Positions 1 through 11,113 of a DNA stretch of 64,000 nucleotides are shown here, one piece after another. Position numbers and translations under genes: made by a program. Numbering within the stretch: the stretch's first letter is position 1; each line of letters starts with the position of its first letter. A model generated the notes under the pieces. That model was not told where the DNA came from. It saw nothing but the letters and a program-made list of their open reading frames with translations, and did not search any database. The DNA comes from Volvox africanus (taxonomy: Eukaryota > Chlorophyta > Chlorophyceae > Chlamydomonadales > Volvocaceae): positions 1,778,001 to 1,842,000 of the forward strand of contig BSDZ01000017.1 in the NCBI GenBank assembly GCA_030268105.1, in the 5' to 3' direction.

Positions 1-1302
1 TCTATCTCTGTTACGTCTACCCCAGGAAGCAAAGGCCCGGTCGGAAGATGCCAACTGCATCTCTGGTGTTATCCGGATACAGCCAGGTGGATACGGTTTA
101 CAGCTGCCTCCACTGGTGCAGTGCTTGCCGAATGTGTTTCAGGGAAAGCAAGTGCACTGAGCTGACGATATGCAGCCAGGACGTGGCACACGTCCTGCAA
201 ACTGTTCCGTCATACCATTTCCACCTTGCGTGTCGGCATGGTGCAGGGGTCACAGCGCACTAGATCGGCTGCGTGCGTTCTGCTACCTACCTATAGCTGG
301 CGTAAAACTGCAGCTTCGCTGGTATCGTATCGGCTATAGGTGTTTACCATATACTCATTTGCTGAAGAGGACCGCCAACAATAAAAGCCAGTGACATGAC
401 TCCTTTCCAGGTTTTATTGCGCTTAGTCCTCCAGTGCAATTACATTGCACGCCCGTGAGCCGCGACATCAATGGGTATCACGCCACATCCTTAAGCTAAG
501 TTGCCGTCTGGGCTCCGGGGCGCGGGCTCTGCTCATCCTGACTGCTCATCCCATAGTCAGTTAACCAAAGGCATACCAGTTCACTCACGCCCGCAGCAAA
601 GTGACTTCGCAGGGAGAAAATGAGCAGGGCTATTGCGGGCCACCAACCGACCCAACCGCTTGACCTACCGCCCACTCGACCTCGTGCGAGGCTAGTGAAT
701 CCGTTAATTCGTCGCAAGCCGTTGAGAGTTAATCCATACAACGCATGATGGAAGCGAAAGAGTACAGCGCATATGCCCCCCTCTGCGGTCAAAGCGACCC
801 GAAAAACCAAACGCGGTAGCAATTGCACCGTTTGGAAGACATTATGTCATGCACGTTGCGCATGGCGTACATAGACCGTTTCCGGCTCCGTTTGCTGCCA
901 TCGTTGCTTCAGCATTTCACCAGTATCAGCGAGGAAGAGGATTGCATCGAAGCAGAAAACATGTTTTGTTCCGGTACATTACTTGATAGTTCCACGCCAG
1001 ATAGCTTCTCATCGTGGCGCTCCATAACGACTATTTCCCAAGACGCACACTAGACGCGTTCCCTGCACGAGCTACTTCTACAATGCCATAAACCATCTCA
1101 GATCGTTACGACAGGTGGCCCCGTTTCGGATGCACAAAACGTTGGATAAAGAACTCTGCATCGGCCCCCATTTCCCAATTTGGGCATTCCTAAAACCAAG
1201 GATGGGAAACCAACCAAAACAATGCTCATGGCTGCTGTCCAGCTTTGTACAAGATGCATACAGGAAGATGCACAGATTAGAAACGTCCCGATGTAAACAT
1301 TA
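1..1302. other. 3' flank of the TPR-like gene, no gene recognised
   Basis: No open frame here has conserved motifs or consistent splice sites. The longest open stretch (minus, 496-828) looks random. This stretch should contain the 3' UTR of the minus-strand gene ending at 1303. A minus-strand TGTAA motif at 440-444 could be its polyadenylation signal. Confidence 0.5.
440..444 (-). promoter_or_regulatory. possible TGTAA polyadenylation signal
   Basis: TGTAA on the minus strand, about 860 nt downstream of the stop codon at 1303. TGTAA is the common poly(A) motif of chlamydomonadalean algae. A five-base motif is weak evidence on its own. Confidence 0.25.
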
Positions 1303-4300
1303 TCACTGTACAACTACGGTTGGTTGTGACGAGCCCGCATCCACAACGCTAGTGAAACCTTCTGGCCCTGCCGCCCCCAAGGCCGTATCCTGCCGATAAT
1401 GCTGCTCTTGCGCCCCTGCGGCAACGTGCGCGCCTGAGGCATGATTGGACCCGCTGCCAGTTACTACGTGCACATCGCCAGATGCCCCATGCTGCTGCGC
1501 TGTTGCTGTGCCCTTGCCGCAGGACCCCTTGAAATCCAGCGGCTGCGGAACTGACTCACCGTCTGCCAGGCCAGGCCCATCTGTAGGGCTGGCCCCTGCC
1601 TCACGGCCGGGTTCCGTGTCCCTTGCGGGCTGACTATTGCGGGCGGTTAGGCAGTCGAATGCTGCCTCACACAGCAGTGACGTTCCACAGCTTTCTGCGA
1701 CTGCCCGACATACAGTCCGCGCGCGCTTCAACGCCTCGACTGACTTGGCCCTGCTGCTCACGCAACACCCGCCGATATTTCTTTGCGCCTCAGCGAGGTG
1801 CTGGTACATCCGCGACAGCGATAGCCAGGCCTTCCCCACCTGCACGGCGGTAGCGAGGTAGATACACTCACTTAGCAAGGCCTTTAAACGCCACTTCCAT
1901 CAGAGCATCCCAGATGCCAGTCTTATGCTATATTACCGGTAGCGACGTGCACTGTGTACTGCCACCCTTCCCACCTGGGGATGCGTGTTGCCCAGCTTGG
2001 ATTCAAGCCGTTCGACCACCGTCTGGACTCGGGTAATTTCCTTAAGCTCGTGCTCAACCTGAGCGGCCGTAAGCTTGGGGGGCCACGTCTGGCCGCCGGC
2101 CGGCGTGGCAGTGAATTGCCCTGGGCCATTTACTGCCGCACCACCCGGCGCTGGCACTTGCCCGGGTGGCTGGAGAGATTGATGTAGCGCCACGCCCATG
2201 CCAGACGGCGGGCCCAGAATGCCCACCTGCCCTGAGAAACTCACACGGCGACCCACGGGTCGCGAGGACGCGGGACCGGTGTCAACCTGTTTGATGGAGC
2301 ATACAGGCAGGTTTTTATAAACGCCAGGTGTTATTACGGGCTGTACGGAAGATAGTGTAATTCAAACACAGGAAATACGGAAGAGGCGTGTAAGTAAAGC
2401 CGTCCCCAACCGCAGCTGTAAACATAATGCATCAGGCCCGCTACCACCAGCAATGAGCTGCTTAAGACCAAGTGTTCGCTGCACGAGGGAAATCTCATTC
2501 TTAGAGCACGCATGTCCAGTAGGAAGCAGTATAGGATTATCCCGAGTCGTGCATGACTGCACAGGAAAGTTGACCGGCAGCATAGCCACCCATAACCCGT
2601 CCACCTTGAGGCCGCCGCGCCCCGATTGCCCTGTCCCTCCAGCGTGGGCCCTAAACGGCGTCAGCTGCTGCCCGGTTGGAGTTATGAGCGTGGTCTGCAT
2701 TAAGTCTGAGGGGGCCCCACCCGGCAACTGCACATGCAGCAGCGCCGGCGTATCTAGCTGGCTGGCAGCTGCCACAGACGGTGACGCCAATGCTGGCGGG
2801 AGTGTCACCAGGACGGGTGCCTGCCGCAGCATCATGGCTTGCTGGCCGTTGGCGGTGGTGACTGGGGAGGCCTGGAGAAGGATGGCGGGCGTCGTCTCCC
2901 CCTACATAATTGGCGTGACAAAATCCAAAAGATTAAGTGCTGACGCAATATGATACAGATGCCAGAGCGTGACAAGTATTAAGGCGCCCATCACCTTCCT
3001 GTCCCCGCAACTACTGGCGACACATAAGCCAATGAGCATCGCAAAAAAACGGGCAAATCCAGCCCTGACCATGTAAGTAGCGCCTGGCCCGAATGCATGT
3101 GATGAACTTGTCTTTAAATGATTATTGCCGAGTGCTTAGTTGGCCATAGGCAGGCCGTACCGGTACCTGAAGCATTGGATTATCCGTCAGTAATGTCGTT
3201 CCTGGCGTGCCACCATCACGACGACTGCCTGGCCCGTTCACTAGATCCGGTCCGTGCGACGGGACGTCGACGTGGAGCCGCGGCCGCATACGGCCCACCT
3301 TCCCGCCTCCCACAGCCGCTCCTTCACCGGCATGGTAACCCCCCCGCCCCGCCTCACGGTCCCGCTGCTGCGACTCGCGGTGCGACGTCAGGTCAAAGGT
3401 TGAAGGGCTGGTGGCGATTTCATGCAGCGCCGCCAGGCTGTCCTCATAGGGCGATTTAGGCGTCGCGCCCTCCACACCACCCAGGCCACCGCCACGATCG
3501 GGAACGGTGATGCTGGACGGGCGTCTGCGTTTCGCAGGTGGAGTGCCGCTCTGTTCGGCAACCTGCGCCGGGACGGAGACACCACTGTAATCTTTCACTC
3601 CGTGCTTATCACAGTACCGCAGCCCAGCCCAGATAGATAGGCATGAGAGATAGGCAGTCCCTAAGAACATCTGCGCGGGAAATTATAACCAGGCCGATTG
3701 AGCGTGGTGCCGTTCGCGTGACTGGCAATACTGTAAACTACGTGTATGTTAATTCATAGACTTGAGGTGACCCCGTCCCTGCGGCAGGGCAGGCAAAAAT
3801 GATGACTGAAAAATTTCACGTCGCTAATACCGTACCAATTCGCCCATGCTCTCGCTCGCGGCCGCCTCTCCAAGCATATGCAGCGGTGAGAGGCACTCGT
3901 CCTGCGGTAACGCCGGCTCGCTTGCCGCTCCCCCCCCGCCGCTGCGAAACCGACCGCCGCGACGACCGCCGCCAGTCCCTGGAGACACAGCCGGCTGATG
4001 TGGATACCCCCGAGCGGAATTCTGCAAGCAGGGTGAGTCACGCCAAAGAGCGTACACCTAGTCAGGCCAGGACGCAGTCCATCTAGTCGAACCCTGGAAA
4101 GAAAGCACAGTTTCAGCACACTGAAGCGAGTGAGCTTCGTCCTTCCTCACCCAGACCGAATCAGCCGGAAGTCAGCCTCTATATGGCCACTCTAGCCTCC
4201 ATAACATGGCTCCGTCCCTTCGACAAAGAACCACAGTTGTCCCAAGAACCTGCGCCAGAGCTTCCCCACGCCAAGATCAGACCCCATCCAGACCTACCAA

Positions 4301-5426
4301 GTCCTTTACGTGGTGCTGCTCCTCCCACGGACCTCCGCCGCCACCCAAGTCCTCGTTCCCTGGCCGCCGGTCACTGCCCTGCTCCTCTAGCCCCTCATCC
4401 ACCGTCGCTTCCTCTCCGCCGTCCGCTTCGTCCTCCATGTCCCCGTCCTCGCCCTCACCCATTGCGTCATCGGCATCCTCGTCGTCTCCGTGCATTACGC
4501 CCAGTCCTGCGGCGGAACCAGCCCCGTGCATCGCCAGCGATGATGACCCCAAGTATGACCGGCCACCCATTATCATATCGTCGTCATCGTCCTCCAACAA
4601 GTCATCGTCCTCCGCATCGCTGGAGGTGGTGCGCCATGAGCGGGACGCCCGCGACTTGGACGACCTGCCTGGACCCGTACGAACCTGCGTACCACAGCCC
4701 GATAAGGGATCACACCACCAGACGACTGCGGTCACAGTGAGCTACACCAACAAAGCTACAAGAAGGCTCCTGGGCCGAAATCAGCGCCTGTGATCCGCAG
4801 AGATATCATGCTTCACGTAGAAATGACCATGCACAAGCGCCCACTTGTCCAGCATTTTGCAGCGGCAGTGGCACCGGTGAAGTATACTGCGACGGAAATC
4901 TGTTTAAGCCTACAACTACGCTTGTGCTGGGACCGTGCGAGATATGAGCAAGTCAGGGCGGTGAAGGAGTTCCCGGTCCGCGCCTGAGCACAAAGCCTCC
5001 TGCTTAAGTGATTGAATTCGATAAGAGATTCCTTTTTTGTCAGCGCAAGGGGGAGGTTTACGTGTTCGCGTGTACGAACATCTGATATGTTCACATCGCC
5101 TGCCCTTGGAATGGTCGCTTACCCCTTGGCGCCCGACTTTGGGCATGACCGCTGTGGCAGAAGCACCACCCTGGTGGGAGCCGGTGTTGTTCCGGCGCTT
5201 GAAAGGCGCCAAGCCCAGTCCATCAGGTGGACCTACCCAGCCTTCTGGGTAATAGCCCTCCTCAAGCCACTCCCGCAATCCAAAGAGTCCTTCCTGCGGC
5301 CTGCAAGGACTCGCAGATGTAATTGCCCCGGCATGAACCTCCAGGGATGCCTAGTAGTATCTCTTACCGCGTAAACAGTGACTTTTGGAGCTTTCGCTTA
5401 ACGTCCGTGTACAATGCGGAGGCCAT
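1303..5426 (-). CDS. uncharacterised nuclear-type protein with acidic, Gln/Pro-rich and TPR-like regions (8 exons)
   Basis: I assembled eight exons: 5368-5426, 5123-5300, 4298-4684, 3836-4021, 3167-3562, 2605-2871, 1975-2226 and 1303-1839. All introns are GT-AG, and every phase agrees, which gives about 753 residues. The protein begins MASALYTDVKRKLQKSLF. Next comes a Trp/Gly/Pro-rich motif (REWLEEGYYPEGW, ~residues 28-40), then an acidic block (residues ~100-180, including DDDLLEDDDDD). A basic PPAKRRRP, which could be a nuclear localisation signal, lies near residue 280. A Gln/Pro/Ala-rich segment resembles activation domains. The segment LGNTHPQVGKAWLSLSRMYQ and the helix after it resemble a TPR of the kinesin-light-chain type. 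The tail is low-complexity. A nuclear regulatory role is inference; no DNA-binding domain was recognised. The start ATG is chosen because it opens the first exon and joins in phase. The gene is divergent from the DUF3700 gene. Confidence 0.8.
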
Positions 5427-6917
5427 AGTTGCCTCAGGCGTTTTACCCTGGCACTTTAAGAGGCCCATGTCCACTGCGAGCCTGCGTCGACATTAGTTTT
5501 GTAAGATGCAAAAATAGTTAAGATGTAGAGGCGGTGACAAGCCCTATCGTGCTTTCAGGACGCTTCTTCCCATCCAGGAACCGCCTCACGCGCCCCATGG
5601 GACATTCGTGTTCGGGACACGTCTTCTTTCCCATTAACATGGACAAGTGACTCTTCGCCCTACCTGGTAATGTCACCCGTTGTCATCAGTTTGCGGTGTT
5701 GGCGAAGCACAGCGACGGCTGCCGACTTAAAAATGCCCCCTCCTCCAGAGGCCGAACCAGTGCCGGGACGAGCCATCTTTTCATCCTAAACAGGATGGAT
5801 AAAGGAACGAATTTGTTTGCATGTCTTGTCAACGAAAGGCGTTGCACGAAGTAATAGGCCCACAGTTGACCCTTTATCAGTGTTAATCATACCTCACTAC
5901 GTTCGGCTGCTCTAGCTCGCAGACCACGTTTTGTCCGCCTGTAGGACAATGAGATATTTACAAAGCACATCTTCCGAAGACCCAAGATGCCACATCGAGT
6001 ACCTGTCATCCATAACGCCGACTCGCCTCCTCTTATATCAATCTTAACGACAACCGTAGTGTCTTTTATTCTGAGCCTAGCAAACTAAACTTGCAAACGT
6101 TGCGTTTTCTGTTCGTCACGAACACGTCCACTCGTAGTTTAATAGTCTTTGTGAATAGCTTAGTCTTTATAACAAGCTAGGATGACGTTCAGATTGTTTC
6201 CGACGGCCAATTGGCTACACGGTACGGTGTTTGTACATCATTCAAGCAGACGTGCACGTGCTCAAGAAAGATAAGAACACAAGAGAATCCTGTGCAAACT
6301 TTCATGAGTAGCTCATATATACGCATGCATTTACTCTAAGGTTTTTGTTGGGGACCAGGATTCGAGGCGAACATTCCTTTGTTGGCTACGCGCGTGTGAA
6401 TGTTGGCAGCTCATCCTGGAAGCTTCTTTTGTTACGTTCCAAAGTGAGGATTTAAATATATCTGCCTTGGTATGATGTATTAGGGTTGGCCGTCGTTTAT
6501 GAGTGTCCTCTGCATAATAGGACTCCCACTCTCTTTGGAACGTTACTGGGCGCAAGAGCTGCCACAGAACAAGCTGTGAATGAGCGCTTGGATCGGTGAG
6601 GCGATACTGTCGGATTCGTACTGATCCGGTCTAGGTGCTCAGGGAAAGGACAGCAGTGAAGTTGAATAGTAGTTGAAGTGTAAACTGATGCGGCTCTTCG
6701 TCCAGCTTGGTGCACCACTGTGCAATAACTTTCAAAGCGGAGGGTGTTTTGTGTCAAGTTTGGTGGGCTATGTACCCGTAGGTACGTAGAGGCTACGACA
6801 CGGCGATCACAAGCCCAGGCAGTTTCTACAACACCCGAAACCCAGGTCCAGAAGTTCGTTTATCCCGGAGGTAAGACAATAACTCTTTAAGTCGGTGATC
6901 CATCGACTCGCATCAGC
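5427..6917. promoter_or_regulatory. divergent intergenic region between two genes
   Basis: About 1.5 kb separates the head-to-head starts at 5426 (minus) and 6918 (plus), so it should hold both promoters. No TATA box, repeat or exon stands out. A short upstream exon of the DUF3700 gene could be hidden here: a donor-like GGAG|GTAAGAC occurs at about 6870, but I could not join it to a convincing coding exon. Confidence 0.45.
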
Positions 6918-7918
6918 ATGCTTCAATCCTTGGTTACAGGTGGCGTCACAGTTCAACCTGGCATTGTGCCCCTAACCCATGAGCTCGTGCGGGTTACGCC
7001 GTACGTTCAGCAGTCCAAAGACACTATACTCGTGTTTTTCGGCGCGCTTAGCAACCTACATGGTGAGCTTAACTTTGTGCCGAGGCGGTCTCATGAAGCA
7101 TCTATAGGGTCATAGGAACGTATATGTGCAGCCATTAGTGCTTGAGCATGTCATCCACACGTTTCCTGCAGACTTACTGGCAAGAAGTAGGTCGGGAAGT
7201 GGCGTGGTTGCACCAGAAGGCGCTGGGACCGGTGTATTGACGACAGCGTGTCTGCTGGATCTGTACAAGAGCTTTGAGAACGGACGTGAGTTGCTCCTGT
7301 TATCTGAACTCCAGGTACGTTGAGCACCGGATGTGGGGATGCATGCGGAGAGTGGTGGAAAGTAGGCAGCGTAAACGCAGCATGTATTCGATAGATTCGT
7401 TTAGTAACTGCCAGCGTTTTAAGGTGGCTTATGCGATCGACAGTTGCAATCCTTTTACTCTTAGATGCTTGTAGATTCACGGACGAAAACGCTTTGCATT
7501 AACCATCGAAGTTTCTTTGCTTCACCTGTCGCAGGGCCAATATGCATTCGTCCTTTATGATAGTAGTAAAAAGCAGGCCTTCGCGGCGCGAGACCCCTCC
7601 GGAGCAGAGCCGCTTTATTTTAAGATTGACGAAGACGGCGGCGTGCAATACACTAACTCTCTCGAGCACCTCCCTCGGGGCGAGACTGAGCGGCGGTCCT
7701 GGAAGGAACTCAAGCCAGGGCACTACATGCTGGGCAAGGCTGTGGTGCAGTTTGCGCTTAGCTTACGGCAACTGGAGAAGCGCGAAAAGAAAGAGTCTCT
7801 AGATGCAGACGCACTTCACATGATGCTCCAACGCGAGAGCCAGGCGGAGGAGGAGGAACGAAGTGGATTCAGTGCACTGGCGCCAGTGCGCTCGCTGCTT
7901 CGTAATCGTAGTAAATGA
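6918..7918 (+). CDS. DUF3700 / TSJT1-like protein (class II glutamine amidotransferase-like fold), 3 exons
   Basis: Exons are 6918-7062, 7172-7314 and 7535-7918, with donors GTGAGC and GTACGT and two acceptors ending in GCAG. Phases agree and give 223 residues. The segment DTILVFFGALSNL matches the family's 'DDIFCLFxGxxxNL' strand. CLLDLYKSFENGRELLLLSELQGQYAFVLYDSS matches the 'IEAYRTLRDRGPYPADQVVxDLxGxFAFVxYDS' block. AARDPSGAEPLYFKIDEDGG matches the following strand pair. These proteins resemble the N-terminal amidotransferase domain of asparagine synthetase, but plant members are stress- or aluminium-induced proteins of unclear activity. No nucleophilic Cys is at position 2, so amidase activity is doubtful. 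The chain is shorter at the N-terminus than plant relatives (~240-250 residues), so an upstream exon may be missing. The C-terminal 40 residues are Glu/Arg-rich. Confidence 0.85.
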
Positions 7919-9379
7919 TCTGGGGGTTTGCTCCATGCATTTTGGTGCACTACAGCCATTTCGTAGAGAACATAGTCGGTCAAGCGCATTTTCCTTAAAC
8001 TCCAAAGGCAGCGTCGTGGCGGCGAGTGGCCCCGCGTCACGTGGACTCAATAACAGCGAGCATTACCGAAGGGGCTCCGGACTTAGTGACGGGTCTGCAA
8101 TGCCCACCTTGAATATGGTGACTTATACACAGCACTGGATTCCTGTAGCGTTACATTGGGTGATGCGTTCTCTGGAGTCTACCTGCAGATTGTCACGTTG
8201 CCGTCACTCGCCGGTTCTTTTTGCCGGTCTCTGCAGGTCTTGTATGATAATTCATGCATTATGCTCTGCATGAACTGCTGTATTTTATCTTGGTCTTAGG
8301 GTGCCACAAGGCTTGAATCCCTTGTGAGGTTTGCCCCCTGCAACCCATGGATGGTCGCTTGGATCGTTGGACCGCCAGGCAATTACTAACCTTCTTGCCT
8401 GTATCGTTTTAATAATCGAGTTAAGGTTTTCCAAGGGTCTTCGAGAAGATGCACTCTTTGGCAGGTGCCAGTAATGACAAAAAGCTAGCCCAGCGAAAAG
8501 CCATATGGAACAGGAATGCCGGCAAGTACTGCAAGTGCAGGGGGCATTTTGCCCTCCGAGTGGTATAGGCCAGCTGACTACTATTGTCGCAGGGCGGTCT
8601 GACCTGTCTTTTTGCAGTGCATGTGAGGGCTTTCCCGAGTGCTTATCGAGGGCCGCCTGGTATAGCGAGCAGGATCGGTGTAGACAGAATGTTTTGGTGT
8701 CATCGCTCCTGTTGAAAATGCGATGCGTGCGGCATACATCGTTGTCGTCGCTTTCACCTTTTGGATTGAGTTGTGGATCCCTTCTTAGTTATAAGATGCG
8801 TAGGAATACATTGTTTGGCTAGGTTGGGAACGTGGATGCATCAGGACAAAGGCGTATTGGGTACAGTGACTTAAGGTTGGAAAACCTGTGAAGTGGAAAA
8901 GACGGCGCCAACTGCTTTTCTGCTATAATGTAAGGGTGGCTCTTGTGCGGTGACTGCAAGTGCTGAACTGCCCTACTAGAGAAGACCGGAGGTGGGGTTC
9001 CCAATACGACCAGTCCAATATGCTCCATGCTGGCGACACTTGACCATGAGTCCTACACCTTGGCCTGAAAATAGCTATATGGGCGTCACAGCGTTTTGCG
9101 TGACGTCTCTCCCCCCGGTGATCTCCGAGGTGATTGCGCACGGTGTGAATTAGAGTCCAAAGGGCTAGAAACGTTTCGTATTCTGATATGCGGACCCTCC
9201 TTCCCGCTCGCGACACATGCCTTTTTTCCATAAAGTTAGGTGCGTTTTGTAAGAATTCCAACAATATCCGTTAGGGGCGTCCATCGCATGACTGACCAGG
9301 GTTCATGGACTCATAGGGACCCCTGTGACGGACCACAGCGCACAGGCGGGAAAGCAATCTGCGACCGGGCTTTTTGTTT
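7919..9379. other. 3' flank, no gene recognised
   Basis: No frame with conserved motifs was found. The first plus-strand TGTAA after the DUF3700 stop is at 8929-8933, which would mean a ~1-kb 3' UTR. A small inverted repeat built on ACCTGCAG/CTGCAGGT lies near 8180-8240. Confidence 0.4.
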
Positions 9380-10607
9380 CAGCTAAGGACATGCAATGTC
9401 AGCTGCAACGCTTTGATTTTAAGTGCATAGTGTTATCTCAGATGTATCAAATGCCTTGCTTTTCGCGGCAAATAAGGCTAATGACTGGCTAATCTTATTG
9501 AGCTTCTGCCCGGATAAGCTTATCTTGGTACCGCGCGAAGCCTATAGCCTATTGCTACTATCGATCCATCCTAAGCTAGTTTTAGATACCGTGTGAAGTT
9601 AATGTAGTTAGGTTGACATACCCTGCGACATACTGCCCATACTAAGCTAATCACGTGTCCAGTTCAGTCCATTTACCTCAAATGACGGAGGCCAACATTT
9701 ATATATGAAGTTATCTGTGGCACCAGCACCTGAAGTCCTGAACACATGATGCTGCAAGTTCGTTAGCTTGCAACCATTTCAGCTATTTATTCGTACCCAC
9801 TACCATATAACAGGTAACCTTCGCCCCACTTGAGATTACATAAACATTACAGTGGACGTAGTTTTGCGGCAGGACGCGTCCCTAATTTTTTTGTACTTCC
9901 TACCTTCTGACTAATGAAGCGGCGTGACTATAATTGCATGCCGATAATTGATTGTTGACCTGATCGCAGAAACAAGTTTAAATATTTAATGCTTTACATG
10001 ATTGCAGTGAACCTGCCGTTATTCTGCGAGCAGCTTGCATATGCTTATAGGCTAAGACAGATTGTGTGCCAGGTAGTGGGTACGAATAAATAGCTGAAAT
10101 GGTCGCAAGCTAACGAACTTGCAACATCATGATGAAGTTTGTTAGCTTGCAACGATTTCAGTCGTGTATTCAGGATTTCAGGTGCTGTTGCCGTAGCCAA
10201 CTTCAAATATTAATGTTGGCCTCCGTCATTTAAGGTAAATTGGCTGAACTGGATACGTCATTAGCATAGCATGGACAGTATGTCGCAGGGGTATGTTGAG
10301 CTAGACCCCTGAGCTAGACCTAACTACGTTAACTTCACACGGTAACCAAACCAGGTTAGGGTGGGTCAAATCGGTAGCTATAGATAGACTTCGCACGGTA
10401 CCAAGACAAATTCATCCGCGCAGATGCACTAGCTAGACCTGCTATATTATCATCTCCGTCACGGTCAACAAGATTAGCCAGCTATTTGCCCTATTCGCTG
10501 CGAAAAAGCACGGAAAACATATGGTTCATCATCTCAGATGCACCATCTGAGATAACAGTATGCATGTTAAATCAAGCGTTACAGCTAAAATTGCAAGTCC
10601 TTAGCTG
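9380..10607. mobile_element. foldback (long-inverted-repeat) transposable element
   Basis: Two arms are reverse complements of each other with roughly 80-85% identity by eye: 9380-9803 and 10073-10607, around a ~270-nt AT-rich spacer. The left end CAGCTAAGGACATGCAATGT mirrors the right end ACATTGCATGTCC/ATTGCAAGTCCTTAGCTG. Long internal matches include GTAGTGGGTACGAATAAATA and GAGATAACA blocks. The right arm is longer because of insertions, including a nested palindrome. No transposase frame is present, so it is non-autonomous. A target-site duplication is not clear; at most a TT dinucleotide flanks both ends. Confidence 0.85.
10094..10161. repeat. nested imperfect palindrome inside the foldback element
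   Basis: CTGAAATGGTCGCAAGCTAA at the left is mirrored by TTAGCTTGCAACGATTTCAG at the right, around a CATCATGATG centre. It looks like a secondary local inverted duplication of the arm sequence, because the left arm has only one copy. Confidence 0.75.
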
Positions 10608-10796
10608 ATTAGAAGATTTCGGTTTACTGCAGGATGGTACTTTAAATGTTAGACAAGAGCGCACGCTGTGGGCATGCTTGGGAGCCAAACATGTTCGGAA
10701 GTCTTACCAGCAACCTGTAATCTTGCAGTTGCAGTCATCTCGTTATCTTGTCATCTCACGCGGTCGTTCGGACCCTCCCGCCCTCGCTAACAGAGC

Positions 10797-11113
10797 TCTC
10801 GCCACTACAACGGTGCTCATCTTTGGCGAGATCCTTCCGCAAGCAATATGTGCAAGGTGCGTGTCCGTATATAAGTTTTGGAACAGGAAAGCAGAAAACT
10901 CGACAAGCGTAAATTTCGATCTGCGGATCTGCTGTTACAAGTCTTCCTCGGTGCGGGATCCGTGAAGATTCTTCTAAGTTACGGCACCGTGCGCCACTAG
11001 ACCTAGATCCTGGCCTTTGCCATCATCTCCGGATCTCCGTACCCCCATAGATACGGCTTACGGGGTGAAATCCCTTTGTCCGCTGCTTGCGGCTGGATGT
11101 GCCCCCGATGTTG
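10797..11113 (+). pseudogene. CNNM/DUF21-type transporter gene fragment
   Basis: A frame ending at a donor (10856|GTGCGT) and an exon starting at 11051 after CCCCATAG join in phase to read TVLIFGEILPQAICARYGL. This is the signature helix of the DUF21 domain of CNNM/Mam3 ion transporters (family pattern 'xVLxFGEIxPQAxCxRYGL'). After RYGL the frame loses similarity and meets TGA within about 20 codons. No other DUF21 or CBS-domain exon was found on either side. It therefore looks like a decayed or truncated copy, possibly cut off by the adjacent foldback element. Only the ~19-residue core is convincing. Confidence 0.5.

Noticed and set aside
496..828. Minus-strand frame of 110 codons with a Trp/Gly-rich hydrophobic centre
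   Set aside because: No family resemblance and no splice sites joining it to the gene at 1303-5426, whose stop codon is already upstream of it.
4183..4793. Two overlapping Pro/Ser/Arg-rich plus-strand frames of ~190 residues
   Set aside because: They are antisense shadows of the acidic exon 3 of the minus-strand gene; complements of GAC/GAG codons give such Pro/Ser/Arg-rich frames.
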